A stretch of DNA of 64,000 bases from Cymbomonas tetramitiformis (taxonomy: Eukaryota > Chlorophyta > Pyramimonadophyceae > Pyramimonadales > Pyramimonadaceae), in the NCBI GenBank assembly GCA_001247695.2, contig LGRX02024739.1, positions 1 through 64,000 of the forward strand. The letters run 5' to 3'. The notes below the pieces were generated by a model, which ran no database searches, was not told the DNA's origin, and worked only from the letters and a program-made list of their open reading frames with translations. Position numbers and translations under genes: made by a program. Shown here in pieces: positions 54,566-64,000 of the stretch; positions within the stretch are counted from its first letter, which is position 1, and every line of letters begins with the position of its first letter.

Positions 54566-55952
54566 ATAGACACTCACGGCGTGTTCTGCTTGAAAAAAAG
54601 GCCCCTGTACTTCTTCTATATCCTAAACCCTTTGACTTGCCTTGTACCGCTGCACGCGACCGGCAAGCATCTTTGAAACTTCCGAGTTTCAAAGATGCGT
54701 TTTGTATTTTGGGTGCACCCTAATTTTACAAAACGGCCGAGCGCTTCCCGTTTGTGCGGGATATTCACATTTATTCCATGGAATATTTCATATGGATTAA
54801 CACACATAAGCACGAAGGCATCGGCCACGCATCTTTGAAACTAACGAGTTTCAAAGATGCGTTTTTTGTCATTTGGGTGCGCATACCCAAATAACAAATC
54901 AGCCGAGCGCTTCCCGTTGGCGTGGGGTATCCAACGCTTGAATGTTGAATATTCATTGTAATATGAGTTAGCAAGCGAGGTTGCAAAGGCATCGGGACAG
55001 AATCTACGAAACTGTCCTATGCCTTTGCCTTTGGGTTTGGGTTCGAACGTGACACCCAAACCCAAAGATGGCAAACAGCCGAGGGCTTCCCGTGCGTCCT
55101 AACGCACGAAACTTGGCACGAATACTACCATGGTACATATCTTCGAGTAACTTGAAGCTCAAGGCTTCAAGTTACTTGTGCGCGAAACGCGCACTTTATT
55201 TCTAAGGCAGATGTTTTGGGTTTGGGTTCGAACGTGACACCCAAACCCAAAGATGCCAAACAGCCGAGGGCTTCCCGTGCGTCCTAACGCACGAAACTTG
55301 GCACGAATACTACCATGGTACATATATTTAGTAACTTGAAGCTCAAGGCTTCAAGTTACTTGTGCGCGAAACGCGCACTTTATTTCTAAGGCAGATGTTT
55401 TGGGTTTGGGTTCGAACGTGACACCCAAACCCAAAGATGCCAAACAGCCGAGGGCTTCCCGTGCGTCCTAACGCACGAAACTTGGCACGAATACTGCCAA
55501 GATACATATCTTTGAGTAACTTGAAGCTCAAGGCTTCAAGTTACTTGTGCGCGAAACGCGCAATTTATTTCTAAGGCAGATGTTTTGGGTTTGGGTTCGA
55601 ACGTGGCACCCAAACCCAAAGATGCCAAACAGCCGAGGGCTTCCCGTGCGTCCTAGAGCACGAAACTTGGCACACATACTGCCAAGATACATATCTTCGA
55701 GTAACTTGAAGCTCAAGGCTTCAAGTTACTTGTGCGCGAAACGCGCAATTTATTTCTACGGCAGATGTTTTGGGTTTGGGTTCGAACGTGACACCCAAAC
55801 CCAAAGATGCCAAACAGCCGAGGGCTTCCCGTGCGTCCTAGAGCCCGAAACTTGGCACACATACTGCCAAGATACATATCTTTCAGTAACTTGAAGCTCA
55901 AGGCTTCAAGTTACTTACTTTTTTTCAAGCAGAACACGCCGTGAGTGTCTAT
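54566..55952. repeat. 35-bp perfect inverted repeats bracketing the palindromic array
   Basis: ATAGACACTCACGGCGTG..GCTTGAAAAAAAG at 54566-54600 is exactly inverted at 55918-55952. Between them lie two CGCATCTTTGAAACT..CGAGTTTCAAAGATGCG hairpins (about 54664 and 54828) and the tandem array. This may be a separate insertion inside element J. Confidence 0.75.
55030..55915. repeat. Tandem array of five 185-bp hairpin-rich units
   Basis: Units start with TTTGGGTTTGGGTTCGAACG at 55030, 55215, 55399, 55584 and 55769. Each unit holds four inverted repeats: TTTGGGTTTGGGT with ACCCAAACCCAAA, CGTGCGTCCTAACGCACG, AGTAACTTGAAGCT with AGGCTTCAAGTTACT, and GCGCGAAACGCGC. Units are nearly identical, so the array is recent. 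A diverged relative is at 22690-23170. Confidence 0.9.
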
Positions 55953-56270
55953 TGTGGCAAAGATGGCAAATAATAAAAGTCATTATGGGGAAAGAGTCGT
56001 TATTCACGGCCGTGACTTTTAGATTCACGGCCGTGAATCTTTCCGAATGGAACCAAAAACCGTTCGATTTTAATCGAACGGTTTTTGGTTCCATTCGGAC
56101 ATATATGGACATCACGGCAAGACAACTCTTCAGTGTAATATTTCGCATGGCATGGCGATAGCTCAACAGTAGGCACAGTACAGCGTCATGGATGCATGCA
56201 CCGGTAATAGCCGGATGACATAAAAAAAACTTAATCTAAAATCAACATGAAAATGGGTTAATCTAATACA

Positions 56271-57227
56271 GTAATCACTCACCAATAAGAAAGTCCTAAA
56301 TTTGGGGTCAGCCAGCGAATTTCGTCAAGTTGTGCCCCTCCCCCCCCCCGCCAGCGCCAGCGACCTATGAAATTGCTAAGAATAAGAAATCCCGATTTCG
56401 TAGCTCAGCCAGCCAATTTCTTATTCTTATTACTTAAGGAGGAGGCAGCCAGCTATCATGAAATTGGCACTCAGCGACGGCCACAGTAGTAAAATTTTAG
56501 TATGGATCCTGCTAGCCTGGAGTTGGGTGGTGCCACGGTTGGGTGCAAAAGTTTTATTCTAACCACAGGCGTGGGTACAACGTGGAGGTAGTGTACGAGG
56601 ATGGCGACCGTAGGGACCATATCTTGCGAGTGCAAGAGTATGGATATGGAGATTCGACAGTCGCTGGAACGTGGTGCATGCTCAAGAGCACTTGAGCGAA
56701 GGCTATGCGTGTGCATTTGTTGTTATCAGTTGTCTCTCTGAATACCTGAACTAATGTATATCTGAATATGTAAGTGACAGCTGGTGTTTCTACAGTTTGA
56801 TAGTGTAAGCACAACATATATGTTTTTATGAACAGCAGAGTGATAGCTGGTAATTTGCAATCATATACACGGTGTAAGCGCGGTACATCTGAATAGCCAT
56901 GTGATACGATTTGATAACTCACTTTTCGCCGACAAGCCAGCGTTTGCACCTCCGTTCGAAAAAATTCAATAGTCTGTATGATATTTTTATTGAGATAAAT
57001 TGTGTATAACCATCAAAATCCTTGTTAAATCGAGTAAACCCACCAAATAATCCAGCCAAAATTTCTTAACTAGCTTTCACTATGATTCAAGCCAGCCAGC
57101 CCCTTGATTTCTTATTTTGGCCAATTTCTTAAGAAATTAAAGCTAGCCAGCAAATTTCGTCAAGTTGTGACCCCCCAAACGCTGGCTGGTTTCTTATTGC
57201 TATTATTTCTTATTGGTGAGTGATTAC
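56271..57227. mobile_element. MITE K (957 bp) inside the right arm of J
   Basis: Exact 22-bp terminal inverted repeats beginning GTAATCACTCACCAATAAG (56271-56292 and 57206-57227). Inside, CCAGCCAGC and AATTTCGTCAAGTTGTG occur near both ends in inverted arrangement, and CAGCCAGCC words recur. There is no coding frame. A target duplication could not be fixed. Confidence 0.75.
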
Positions 57228-57466
57228 GTATCATAAAGAAATAATCTAAATTAAATAGCCTACCTGGACTATTACGGAGGAAGAGTTAGGGTGGAGCAGG
57301 GTTGTTGCAGTTTGAAAACACACCATCTCAAGCGGTGGAAACAATTCTAGAGGGGGCCTGTGCTCTTGGCCAGGGCGGTCCCAAATCTCTAGCTAGCCGT
57401 GCACACAGGGAGGCATCTTGGCCTTGAAGCTGAACTAGCAGGGCTACTAGCAGTTACAAAACAACT

Positions 57467-59783
57467 CTAGCCACTTTGAAAGTGGTCCACAAAGCAGAGT
57501 TCACTGTAGAAGTTGGTGTGGTCAATCCCAAAGTCCAGATTGAAGAAGCCAAAAGTGTCAGAGTCCGGAAAACCAGAGTCCAGATTGAAGCTGTCGTCGG
57601 GGTCAGCGGGTCCAGAGTCCAGAAAGGGGGGGTCAGTGAAGAAGTCCACTGCACAATCACGACAGTCAGGGTACTGCCCGTACACCACCGCCCGTGGAGC
57701 AATCTCCGCGCCACAAAGTGCAGAGGCGGTGACGGTGTCGAGCAAAGCCATGCTCACACACATGAACAGAGCCGGCAGTGTTGCTGCTGCCGTGAGAAGA
57801 TTGCCAATCGACGGTGTCCGGACATCACCAACCCGTGCTGGAGCGGGTGGCGGCACGTCCACATGTAACCCCTCGCCGTCAAACTCCGAGTCAGCCACGC
57901 TAGCTGAATCATGCGTGGAAGAAATGTACGGAGGCAGGGGGGTGAAGGAATTAGCTGAAACCTGCCGCTCGGGCCCAAAGAAGCCCAATTTCACAGACAT
58001 GCCGTCCATAAAGGACTGCTCGAAGGGGGGCTCGTTGTCGATGAATTGCTTCGGAACGATTAGCGCGTCCTCGTCGCTCTCGGTCTCCACTTGCGGTTCA
58101 GGTTCCACGATGCCCTCGTCGATCACGGCGGGCGTGGCCGAGCCGAAATGAACCATGGGAAAATGTTGCGGGGCCGACTCAGCACCACCGGCTACCTGCT
58201 TCAGCTCACGGAGAGCCGTGCGCGCCTCGTGCACGCGGGTAGCAAGGAGAGAGGGCGAAGAAGGGATTAAACCCGCGTACTGTGCCCGAAGGCCGATGAT
58301 GTTGTCGTCGGCGAAGGTAAAAGGCTCCTCGTCGTGACGAACAACGGGTTGATCATGTTGTCCACAAAGTCGAGCGAAGGAGGCGTCGTCCTGGGCGTCG
58401 AAGGCGGTCTGGAACGCGGACACGATCTCGTCGTTCTCGTCGGCAGTCACCAAGTCGCACTCCGCGCACGCCATGTCGTCCGTGGGGCAATTCGCGGTGT
58501 CGTGGAAGTGTCCAGGAGGACAACGCGCGCACTCAGGGACGAAGGCGGAGGAGGCCACGTGGAACGAGATGTTGTGGGCGGAGTTCTTCTTGTAGTGGGC
58601 CTGCCGCAAATTCCCGTCGGTCTTGAGCGGGCTCCGCGGCGAAGCGGAAGCTCTTCCGCCCGCCATAGCCTCCAACACGATTGATCCGGCCATGGAACTT
58701 CCCATCGTCCCTCCTGTTGCGCTCATCCCGCCAACGTGAGGGCGGAAAGGAGACACCCCGCTTACCGTCAGGCTGCTGGCGGTGGCGGTGAGAGTCAGCG
58801 AAACCAGAAAGAGGCTCGTCGTCCTTCGCGATTGAGTCCTTGAGGGCCATGAGAGTCGAAGTAGCCGATTCCAATTGCTTCTCGAACTCGAGGATGAGGG
58901 TCTTCACGTCAACTCCACCAGAGTAAAGTATAGCTGGGTAAGTCGGAGGTGACGGCTTAGGCTGCTTCGCGCGTCCAACACCGTTTTCGCTCTCCCAAAT
59001 CTCGAGGATGTGGGCGTAGATGTCCTCGATGTCGACCTTGGCCAAGTCCACGTCGAGCCGAAGTGGAGTGATGACCTTGTCGTACATCGTGATGGGGTCG
59101 AGGGACGCGAGGAGCTGCTTCTTGGCCATCATGTCGTCGAGCGGACCAGGGGGCGAGTTGCGGATAGCCGTCAAGCAGGCGTCGAAGTCTTGAATTAACG
59201 GATCGGGGTCGAGCTTGGAGTCGAAGTAGATGGCACAACGCTCCTCGTAGTTCCCAAGGGGTCGGAGAACACGAGGAAGCAGCCGCTTCGTGACTTCCAG
59301 CAAGGCCCGCTTCCCATCTCGCGGGGAAGCGCGTCCAGAAGCGTCCACCCAACGCCTAGCGGGTGAGTGTGGCTTCGTCAAAGATGTCAACGTCGTGAAG
59401 AGAATGGCGTTGTAGACGTTGTTGACCTCCTTGGTGGCATCCGCCAAGTCGAAGAGGGTGTCGTTGGCGGGGTCCTTCAGCTCAAATGCTGACTGCAAAG
59501 ACGTCACCAACGACGTCCATAACACGTTGCGGTCCGATTCGTCACCTCGGAATGACGCATCCTTGGTGCCCAAAGCGTCACGAGACGTCCTCTTGATCAA
59601 ATCCACGTCCCATGATGAATTCTGAACGGCCACGGCACGTGTCCGTTCAGGAGCCGTCAAAGCAGCTGCCGGAGATGCAGGTGTCGGCCGATAGCGCATC
59701 CCAACGTCTCGGGAAAAAATTGTGTCTAGTCGAATTCGGTTGTGAGCCCCCATGGGGGGTGTAGCGTGCGAAGAAACACTCAT
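57467..59783 (-). pseudogene. Gag-like protein of element G, one frameshift
   Basis: Minus strand, starting MSVSSHATPPMGAHNRIRLD at 59783. The Gag/capsid-like region is in the first frame to about 58640. A small indel there (near the codons for FRFAAEP) moves the frame to the one ending at 57467. The second frame has a zinc motif C-x2-C-x3-H-x-H-x4-C (CARCPPGHFHDTANC, near residue 420), an acidic spacer, a hydrophobic helix at about 661-683 (LLTAAATLPALFMCVSMALL) and an Asp/Phe/Pro-rich tail. Overall order matches elements B, C, D and A, with low sequence identity. Confidence 0.8.
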
Positions 59784-60172
59784 GATAAAAATCCTATAGG
59801 TGGGTACGTCGGGGTAAGGTGGCGATGGCGCGGAGAGGAGGAACTCGCGGAAATGGTGATGGCTAAAGCAGTCAAAACGTCCGTAACTGTGAAATCCCAA
59901 TTGTAGAAATGTGGAAGTCGAAGTACACGTTGCGCAAGAAGTTCGCGACAAAGAGTGATCAATTCCAGTCAAACCGAAAATCCCGTGGACATCCAGAAAA
60001 TCACGTAGGGTACGCTGCAGCGACAAACACAATTACTCCGTAACGACTCGTGCCTCAACCGCGAGTCCTCATAGCGCAACCATCAAATGGGGCCCCCAAC
60101 GCCCCACCAAGCGGAGGCGTTTAGCCAATCATGCTACCAAAAGTAGTGGAAGGTGCCTGGCGCACCATAACC

Positions 60173-60369
60173 TGTGAGATATATAGCTACGGATATATAT
60201 GGGGTTACGGTCAGAATGCTTTCACTTTCGGTGTTTCTCATAAGTGTAGATAAACATAAGATAGTCTCGGTTTTATGCCGGAAACCCTAAACCTGCGACA
60301 CCCGTACTGTACCGAGTACTAGTACATATAACATAACAGGAAGTGACACACGGTGTGTCACATCCAGCA
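60173..60369 (-). repeat. Element G 5' LTR (197 bp)
   Basis: Minus strand TGCTGGATGTGACACACC...TATATCTCACA, followed by GGTTATGGTGCGCC. It contains the intact target (GTACTAGTAC) of the TIR element that sits in the other LTR. Confidence 0.85.
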
Positions 60370-60374
60370 TCACA

Positions 60375-60381
60375 TCCAGCA
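60375..60381 (-). repeat. First seven bases of the element D 5' LTR
   Basis: TCCAGCA on the plus strand (TGCTGGA on the minus strand) completes the D LTR whose remainder is at 42538-42741. The TCACA between is the duplication made by element G. Confidence 0.75.
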
Positions 60382-61065
60382 GGAGGGTGTATGTCGCAAG
60401 GTAACGATTAGAAAGTGTGAAAATGATGGTGTGACTCGCATAATTATCAAGTGTTTAAAAAATCCAGGAAATAAGTGTGAATTTTGAGTATGTTCTTCAG
60501 ACATGTGTATGTGGGTAGCAATTTTATGTACGACACGGACGGCCCTGGGCGTAGTGAGCGAACTACTTCGATTTGGGCGGCGTGCAAGGTGTCCCAAGAT
60601 ACCATAGAGCAATGGCGGAATAATGTTTTTGGGGTCCTTGGGGGGGGTTCGTGGTGGGGGACGTCGAATCTGAGGTGGAATCACAGGGTTCGGTTTTGGG
60701 CGCATTTCAGCGTGAGACCTGGAAAAACCCCGAACGTCATAGAGATATTCAAAAACCTCCTCTTCATGAGGGTATCGGTTTGACCTCCTCCTCCTCCGGG
60801 ACACCCAAACAAATCGGGTGTCCGTTCACTTCCTGGTCACTTCAATTTGAGACTTGTTGCAAGTCGGGGCGGTGTATTACGCCTGCCACTTCAATATAGA
60901 CTGTGTGCGTTGCAGTATAAGTATAAGGTATATTATATCGCACTTGTTACATCTTCACACTTGTGTTGTGATGCCCTGGCTTGTAATATTAGACCAAGGC
61001 TTGTAAGGAGCCAGCTTGCTCCATCCCGTTTCCTTTGGGCTTGTGGCGCTTGTAGTATCGTGAAC
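60382..61065. other. Upstream region of the GST gene
   Basis: Host flank of the nested retroelements. Small frames occur (for example 60484-60783), but I recognise none. The sequence near 60880-61060 contains TTATATCGCACTTG and GTATAAGTATAAGG, possible core-promoter DNA for the GST gene, but nothing I would call with confidence. Confidence 0.35.
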
Positions 61066-61869
61066 ATGGCGACGACTTCAGTGGCACCTGCGGAGGAATG
61101 CTGCGTTGAGTTGCAGTATTTTAGCTGCCGTGGACGAGGTGAACCGCTTCGCCTTATTTTGGAAGACAGCGGTACGGCGTATGTCAATAAGGTTGTGCGA
61201 TGTGAGGAATGGCAAGAGCTTAAGCCTGATGCCATGCTTGGATCGCTTCCCGTTCTGCGGTGGAACGAAGCACAGGTTGCACAAACTGTTGCGATTGGTG
61301 GATTTTTGGGGTTAAAGCTCGCAGAGAAGGGATACCTAGGCGACAACAGCCAAGACGCCCATCTAGCAACGAGTTTGTCGCTGACCGCTTGCGTGTACCA
61401 GGAATTATTGAGCCCTTTGCTTGCCTTGTTGTGGGCTCCGATAAGATCGAAAAATGTTTTCCTAAGTACTGCCGCCCACGCGTATTACAGTAAGGTTTTG
61501 ATGCTCATCCCTAAACTTCAGTCTCTTGTTGGCGAGAAACCGTTCCTCGTCTCAAACTCACCTTGCATTGCCGATTTCTTTTTGGCGGAGTGGCTGGACG
61601 TTCACTGCAGCTTCTTCAAACTCTGCGGACGAGATCTGCCCACCAATCTCCAAGCAATACGCGACAGCATTTTCTCCCGGCCTCGTATCGTGACGTACCT
61701 CGCAAGAGACTCAGGGCGGCAATCTTTGCACAGATACAGTGAAGGAGAGTGTGCAGGTCAGCCTTTGTGTACGCTCTCACCAGCGGAAACGACGGTTCGT
61801 CGCTTTTTGGAGACATATCAGCATGACATAACCAACACGGATGTGAACAACGGACGTGCCGCGTTTTGA
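61066..61869 (+). CDS. Glutathione S-transferase, sigma-like
   Basis: Single-exon frame of 267 residues from the Met at 61066 (MATTSVAPAEECCVELQYF); the frame is open upstream but that part is not GST-like. The N-terminal thioredoxin-fold domain (about residues 12-90) has LQYFSCRGRGEPLRLILED, where the Tyr is the usual glutathione-activating residue of sigma/alpha/mu-type enzymes. It also has LGSLPVLRWNEAQVAQT, with the cis-Pro and the glutathione-binding Gln-Thr. The all-helical C-terminal domain has GEKPFLVSNSPCIADFFLAEW, the N-capping and helix-6 region of the family. It would conjugate glutathione to electrophiles in the cytosol or isomerise small substrates. The tail of about 45 residues after the domain is longer than usual. 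No breaks are seen. Confidence 0.88.
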   Translation: MATTSVAPAEECCVELQYFSCRGRGEPLRLILEDSGTAYVNKVVRCEEWQELKPDAMLGSLPVLRWNEAQVAQTVAIGGFLGLKLAEKGYLGDNSQDAHLATSLSLTACVYQELLSPLLALLWAPIRSKNVFLSTAAHAYYSKVLMLIPKLQSLVGEKPFLVSNSPCIADFFLAEWLDVHCSFFKLCGRDLPTNLQAIRDSIFSRPRIVTYLARDSGRQSLHRYSEGECAGQPLCTLSPAETTVRRFLETYQHDITNTDVNNGRAAF

Positions 61870-61950
61870 AAGCACTCCTGGACTTTCTTATTTCCTTTCA
61901 TTTGAATAACAGTGTTTACATGGATTTAGGTTTGTGTTTTCATCGAAAAG

Positions 61951-62118
61951 ATGAAACAGACACAACGAGGAATCACGCGCGCGACCGCGAGCGTGCATCT
62001 CCCCTATGAAACAGACACAACGAGGAATCACGCGCGCGACCGCGAGCGTGCATCTCCCCTATGAAACAGACACAACGAGGAATCACGCGCGCGACCATGA
62101 GCGTGCATCTCCCCTATG
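61951..62118 (+). repeat. 55-bp tandem repeat, three copies, after GST
   Basis: Units start ATGAAACAGACACAACGAGG at 61951, 62006 and 62061. They are nearly identical, and the third has CATG where the first two have CGCG (GACCATGAGCG against GACCGCGAGCG). Each contains CGCGCGCGACC. The repeat lies 80 bp beyond the GST stop, probably in or near its 3' untranslated region. Confidence 0.9.
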
Positions 62119-63450
62119 ATGTATGGTTTGCACTCCGATATCATTTGGCAAGGAACAAAAGGAACCAGGAGGCGAGTCTGCAATTCTAACCTTGTTTCGG
62201 AATCTAATGTCGTCTGCTATGTATGCTCGCATAGAGAAAATATATATTCATCGATACTGTTTGCCTGAAACCGTCAAGATATGCAAGCCCAGTCCATTCT
62301 AGGTACCTAATAGAGTGCACTTGGAAATCAAATAGTGCCTGTTGTGATTCCTGGAATATGTGAAGAACGAAACGTCGAAAGTCGTTTCTCTCTGGTCTTG
62401 GTGGTGGTGTCCGCATGAGCAGCATTCCCGCTTTGACGTGCATGCGTAATCAGCGGCAAGGATCCACCCCTGGAGCCGCACTTGGAAGGGGTGGGGGGCT
62501 TTAGGCATGTGAGGTCACATCTGTCTAGATGGAGCAAGGTTATCAAATATTCATTCCGAAAACGGGGATTGAGCTTAGACAAAGCTTTCAGGAACATAAC
62601 ATCCGCATACACAATCTTTCCCCCTTCTTAATTATCCCAAAGTTTGGGTACCGCACCAACACCATATATACCAACCCTTGAAAACATAGAAAGATGCATA
62701 TCAAATACATGTCACCTGCGTGCATGTTTCAAAAAGGCGTATATTCATGTAAGGGGACAAGACCTTCACTTTCTTGTTAATCTTAGCACTATTCATGATT
62801 TTAAGTGTATCAACAAATTATGACCGCTTCCCGAGACATCAGACTGAAACTCCGATTTTTGGCAACATTTCTGGCCGTAGGTTTAGGTTTCAAACTGTAG
62901 AGGGCCGTTATTTGGGCATAAGGTTTTAAGACGCTGGACGTTATATAATGTGCATCTCGAAGGGCCACTTCTATCACGGTGTAGCTTAGGGATAACATAT
63001 ACGATATCATAAAACAAAATGTAAATTGTATACTTTTGCTGGTTATATGAATTTATTCTGGGGCTTGGCCAAACTTTGGGGATAACTTTTTCGAATAGCA
63101 TCGATATAAAAGATGCGAAGAGGTATTGTCATCCACTGCGCAGGTTGGGAGAGGTACACACAGGTAGTTACATTCACTTGAAATCATGATATGATGCGTT
63201 CAAGATCTTGCTGCACCGTGAAGGCAATACTATGAGTGTTGTGTGAAACCATGTATTTGGCATGTTCCCTATGCACAAAAGAAAAGTATACACCCTTTTT
63301 CGGGGTGTGGGGTTTATTGTTCCCATGACTCGTCTCTAATACACATTTATGAACATAAAGATTTGATAAGCATGAACGAAATGTAAATCAGATGAGCATG
63401 GGCCAAATACTTAAACACATTACCATGTAATAAACTAGACAAATCGATGC
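62119..63450. other. No recognisable gene
   Basis: Intergenic DNA between GST and the phosphatase. I see short frames only, no repeats of note and no RNA gene. Confidence 0.45.
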
Positions 63451-64000
63451 CTACTGAATAAAGCATGCCCGACTAGTTGTCGGACCTGCCTGGTAGAGGG
63501 GCAAAGGAGGTCCCTCATACTTTCCCAGCATTTTGCATCGTAACTTGGCAGCCACCGGTCGATGGTCTGAAGTCTTGATTACACTTATGCATCCTGGTAT
63601 TTTCGAAGGCATAAACACCGCTGTTCAGCGCGTCACTTGCGTGACTTATATTCAAGTTGCCAACAATCTACGCAGTGATCACGCCACAAGAGAATAACAC
63701 GATCTTGCGAGTGATTGCACGAAAAGGGCATCACTTGATACTTTGACCCATGCATGGGAGCAGAATGCATGCATGATTTTCAAGATACACCAAGTACAAC
63801 TTTGAGTCATGGGCACACATTATCACTGACTTTGCCAGGTTGGGGTCGAGAAACAAGGCCATCCTCACCATACTCCAGCAACTTTATATCAACCTTCTTC
63901 TTGCCCTTCTTGCGCTTAGGACATTTGTACAAGATGCGGTCAGTCCACGATGGTACTCGCTGTTTTGAGCTCGAGTCGTAGACATCCGTCCACTTGTCAA
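63451..64000 (-). CDS. Inositol polyphosphate 5-phosphatase, C-terminal exons (partial)
   Basis: Two exons on the minus strand: 64000-63869 (continuing beyond the window) and 63593-63451, split by a 275-bp GT-AG intron (63868-63594, phase 1). The first carries KQRVPSWTDRILYKC, the conserved [R]xPSWTDRIL box of the 5-phosphatase (IPPc) catalytic domain, followed by a Lys-rich loop and IKLLEYG. The second begins CISVIKTSDHRPVAAKL, the conserved SDHRPV box with the catalytic His, and ends after a short tail (GPPLPLYQAGP) at a TAG. Both boxes belong to the enzyme that removes the 5-phosphate from inositol phosphates or phosphoinositides. The N-terminal part lies outside the window. Confidence 0.88.
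63594..63868 (-). other. Intron of the 5-phosphatase gene
   Basis: Donor G|GTGAGG and acceptor ATACCAG|G on the minus strand. Removing it joins LLEYG to CISVIKTSDHRP in frame. Confidence 0.85.

Larger units (their letters stand above)
54325..57262. mobile_element. MULE-like element J with long TIRs
   Basis: Flanked by a 10-bp duplication CCTGGACTAT (54315-54324 and 57263-57272; 9 or 10 bp). Its ends share an inverted region of about 100 bp. TTAATTTAGATTA, GATTAACCCATTTT.ATGTTG, GATTTTAGATTAAG and GATGTCATCCGGCTAT occur at 54330-54420 and, inverted, at 57262-57228 plus 56270-56200. The right arm is split by MITE K. Long TIRs with a 9-10-bp duplication fit Mutator-like elements. The only frame of note is 54499-54723, 74 residues with CLACDNGGRRCNRH; no transposase is present. 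Confidence 0.75.
42742..60369 (-). mobile_element. LTR element G (Gag-only) with nested insertions
   Basis: Flanked by the 5-bp duplication TCACA (42737-42741 and 60370-60374) inside the D LTR. The 5' LTR is 60173-60369. The 3' LTR is split into 42742-42871 and 54268-54308 by a TIR element that itself contains a chromovirus. The untranslated stretch between the Gag stop and the 3' LTR holds a MULE-like element (54325-57262). In element orientation the 5' LTR is followed by GGTTATGGTGCGCC and the 3' LTR is preceded by CAGGGTGGTG, the shared junction pattern. The two LTRs differ by a block of about 22 bp and scattered changes, so G is older than B, C and E2. Confidence 0.85.

Noticed and set aside
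55030..55915. Telomere-like TTTGGG repeats
   Set aside because: Each TTTGGGTTTGGG is followed by its complement in a hairpin within a 185-bp unit. There is no long telomeric array.
60484..60783. Small gene upstream of GST
   Set aside because: Three frames are partly open here, none with a domain or consistent support. Probably promoter or intergenic DNA.

Overview
This is eukaryotic nuclear DNA. It is dominated by nested transposable elements, with a few host genes. Host-type genes are an intron-containing inositol polyphosphate 5-phosphatase at the right edge, a sigma-like glutathione S-transferase and a C-terminal RING-H2 protein. There are no bacterial operons or ribosome-binding-site patterns, and GT-AG introns are present. 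The source cannot be named from the sequence. An alga (perhaps a red alga) or a related protist is my best guess, held with low confidence.

Layout. 1-3830 is DNA dense in a short motif (GTTAGTATGCC and its complement), probably part of a DNA transposon that runs off the left edge. 3831-7610 is the 3' part of an old Ty3/gypsy chromovirus, interrupted by a 926-bp hAT-like MITE, and it cuts into a Gag-like gene (7621-9261). 9564-11410 (-) is a 5'-truncated non-LTR retrotransposon with RNase H, a zinc motif and a PCIF1-like NPPF methyltransferase. 12266-17623 and 18569-22111 are two young LTR elements that each encode only a Gag-like protein ending in a membrane segment. The first carries a 1,993-bp LTR element with an acidic ORF inside its 3' LTR. 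22117-28290 holds the RING-H2 gene and sparse DNA.

28300-40318 is a Ty3/gypsy-type reverse transcriptase relic (-) split by a complete CACTA/EnSpm transposon (29611-40181). That transposon has 18-bp perfect TIRs, a TTT target duplication, an eight-exon TNP2-type transposase and a divergent four-exon accessory gene. Both genes assemble in frame from GT-AG exons. The element's CGTATGGACA-type motif fills its ends and its introns.

40316-60381 is a nest read from target duplications. Gag-like element D has element G inserted in its 5' LTR. G's 3' LTR carries a 668-bp TIR element, which carries a full-length 10.7-kb chromovirus (43445-54161). G's 3' untranslated part carries a 2.9-kb MULE-like element containing a palindromic tandem array and a further MITE. 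60382-64000 returns to host DNA: the GST gene, a 55-bp tandem repeat and the phosphatase.

How the parts relate. Five Gag-only or ORF-only LTR elements share the junction GGTGGTG|TGCTG at the 3' LTR and a GGTY..TG start after the 5' LTR, although their proteins differ. Two pairs of LTRs are identical by eye. They look like non-autonomous elements moved recently by one shared reverse-transcription machinery that is not encoded intact in this window.
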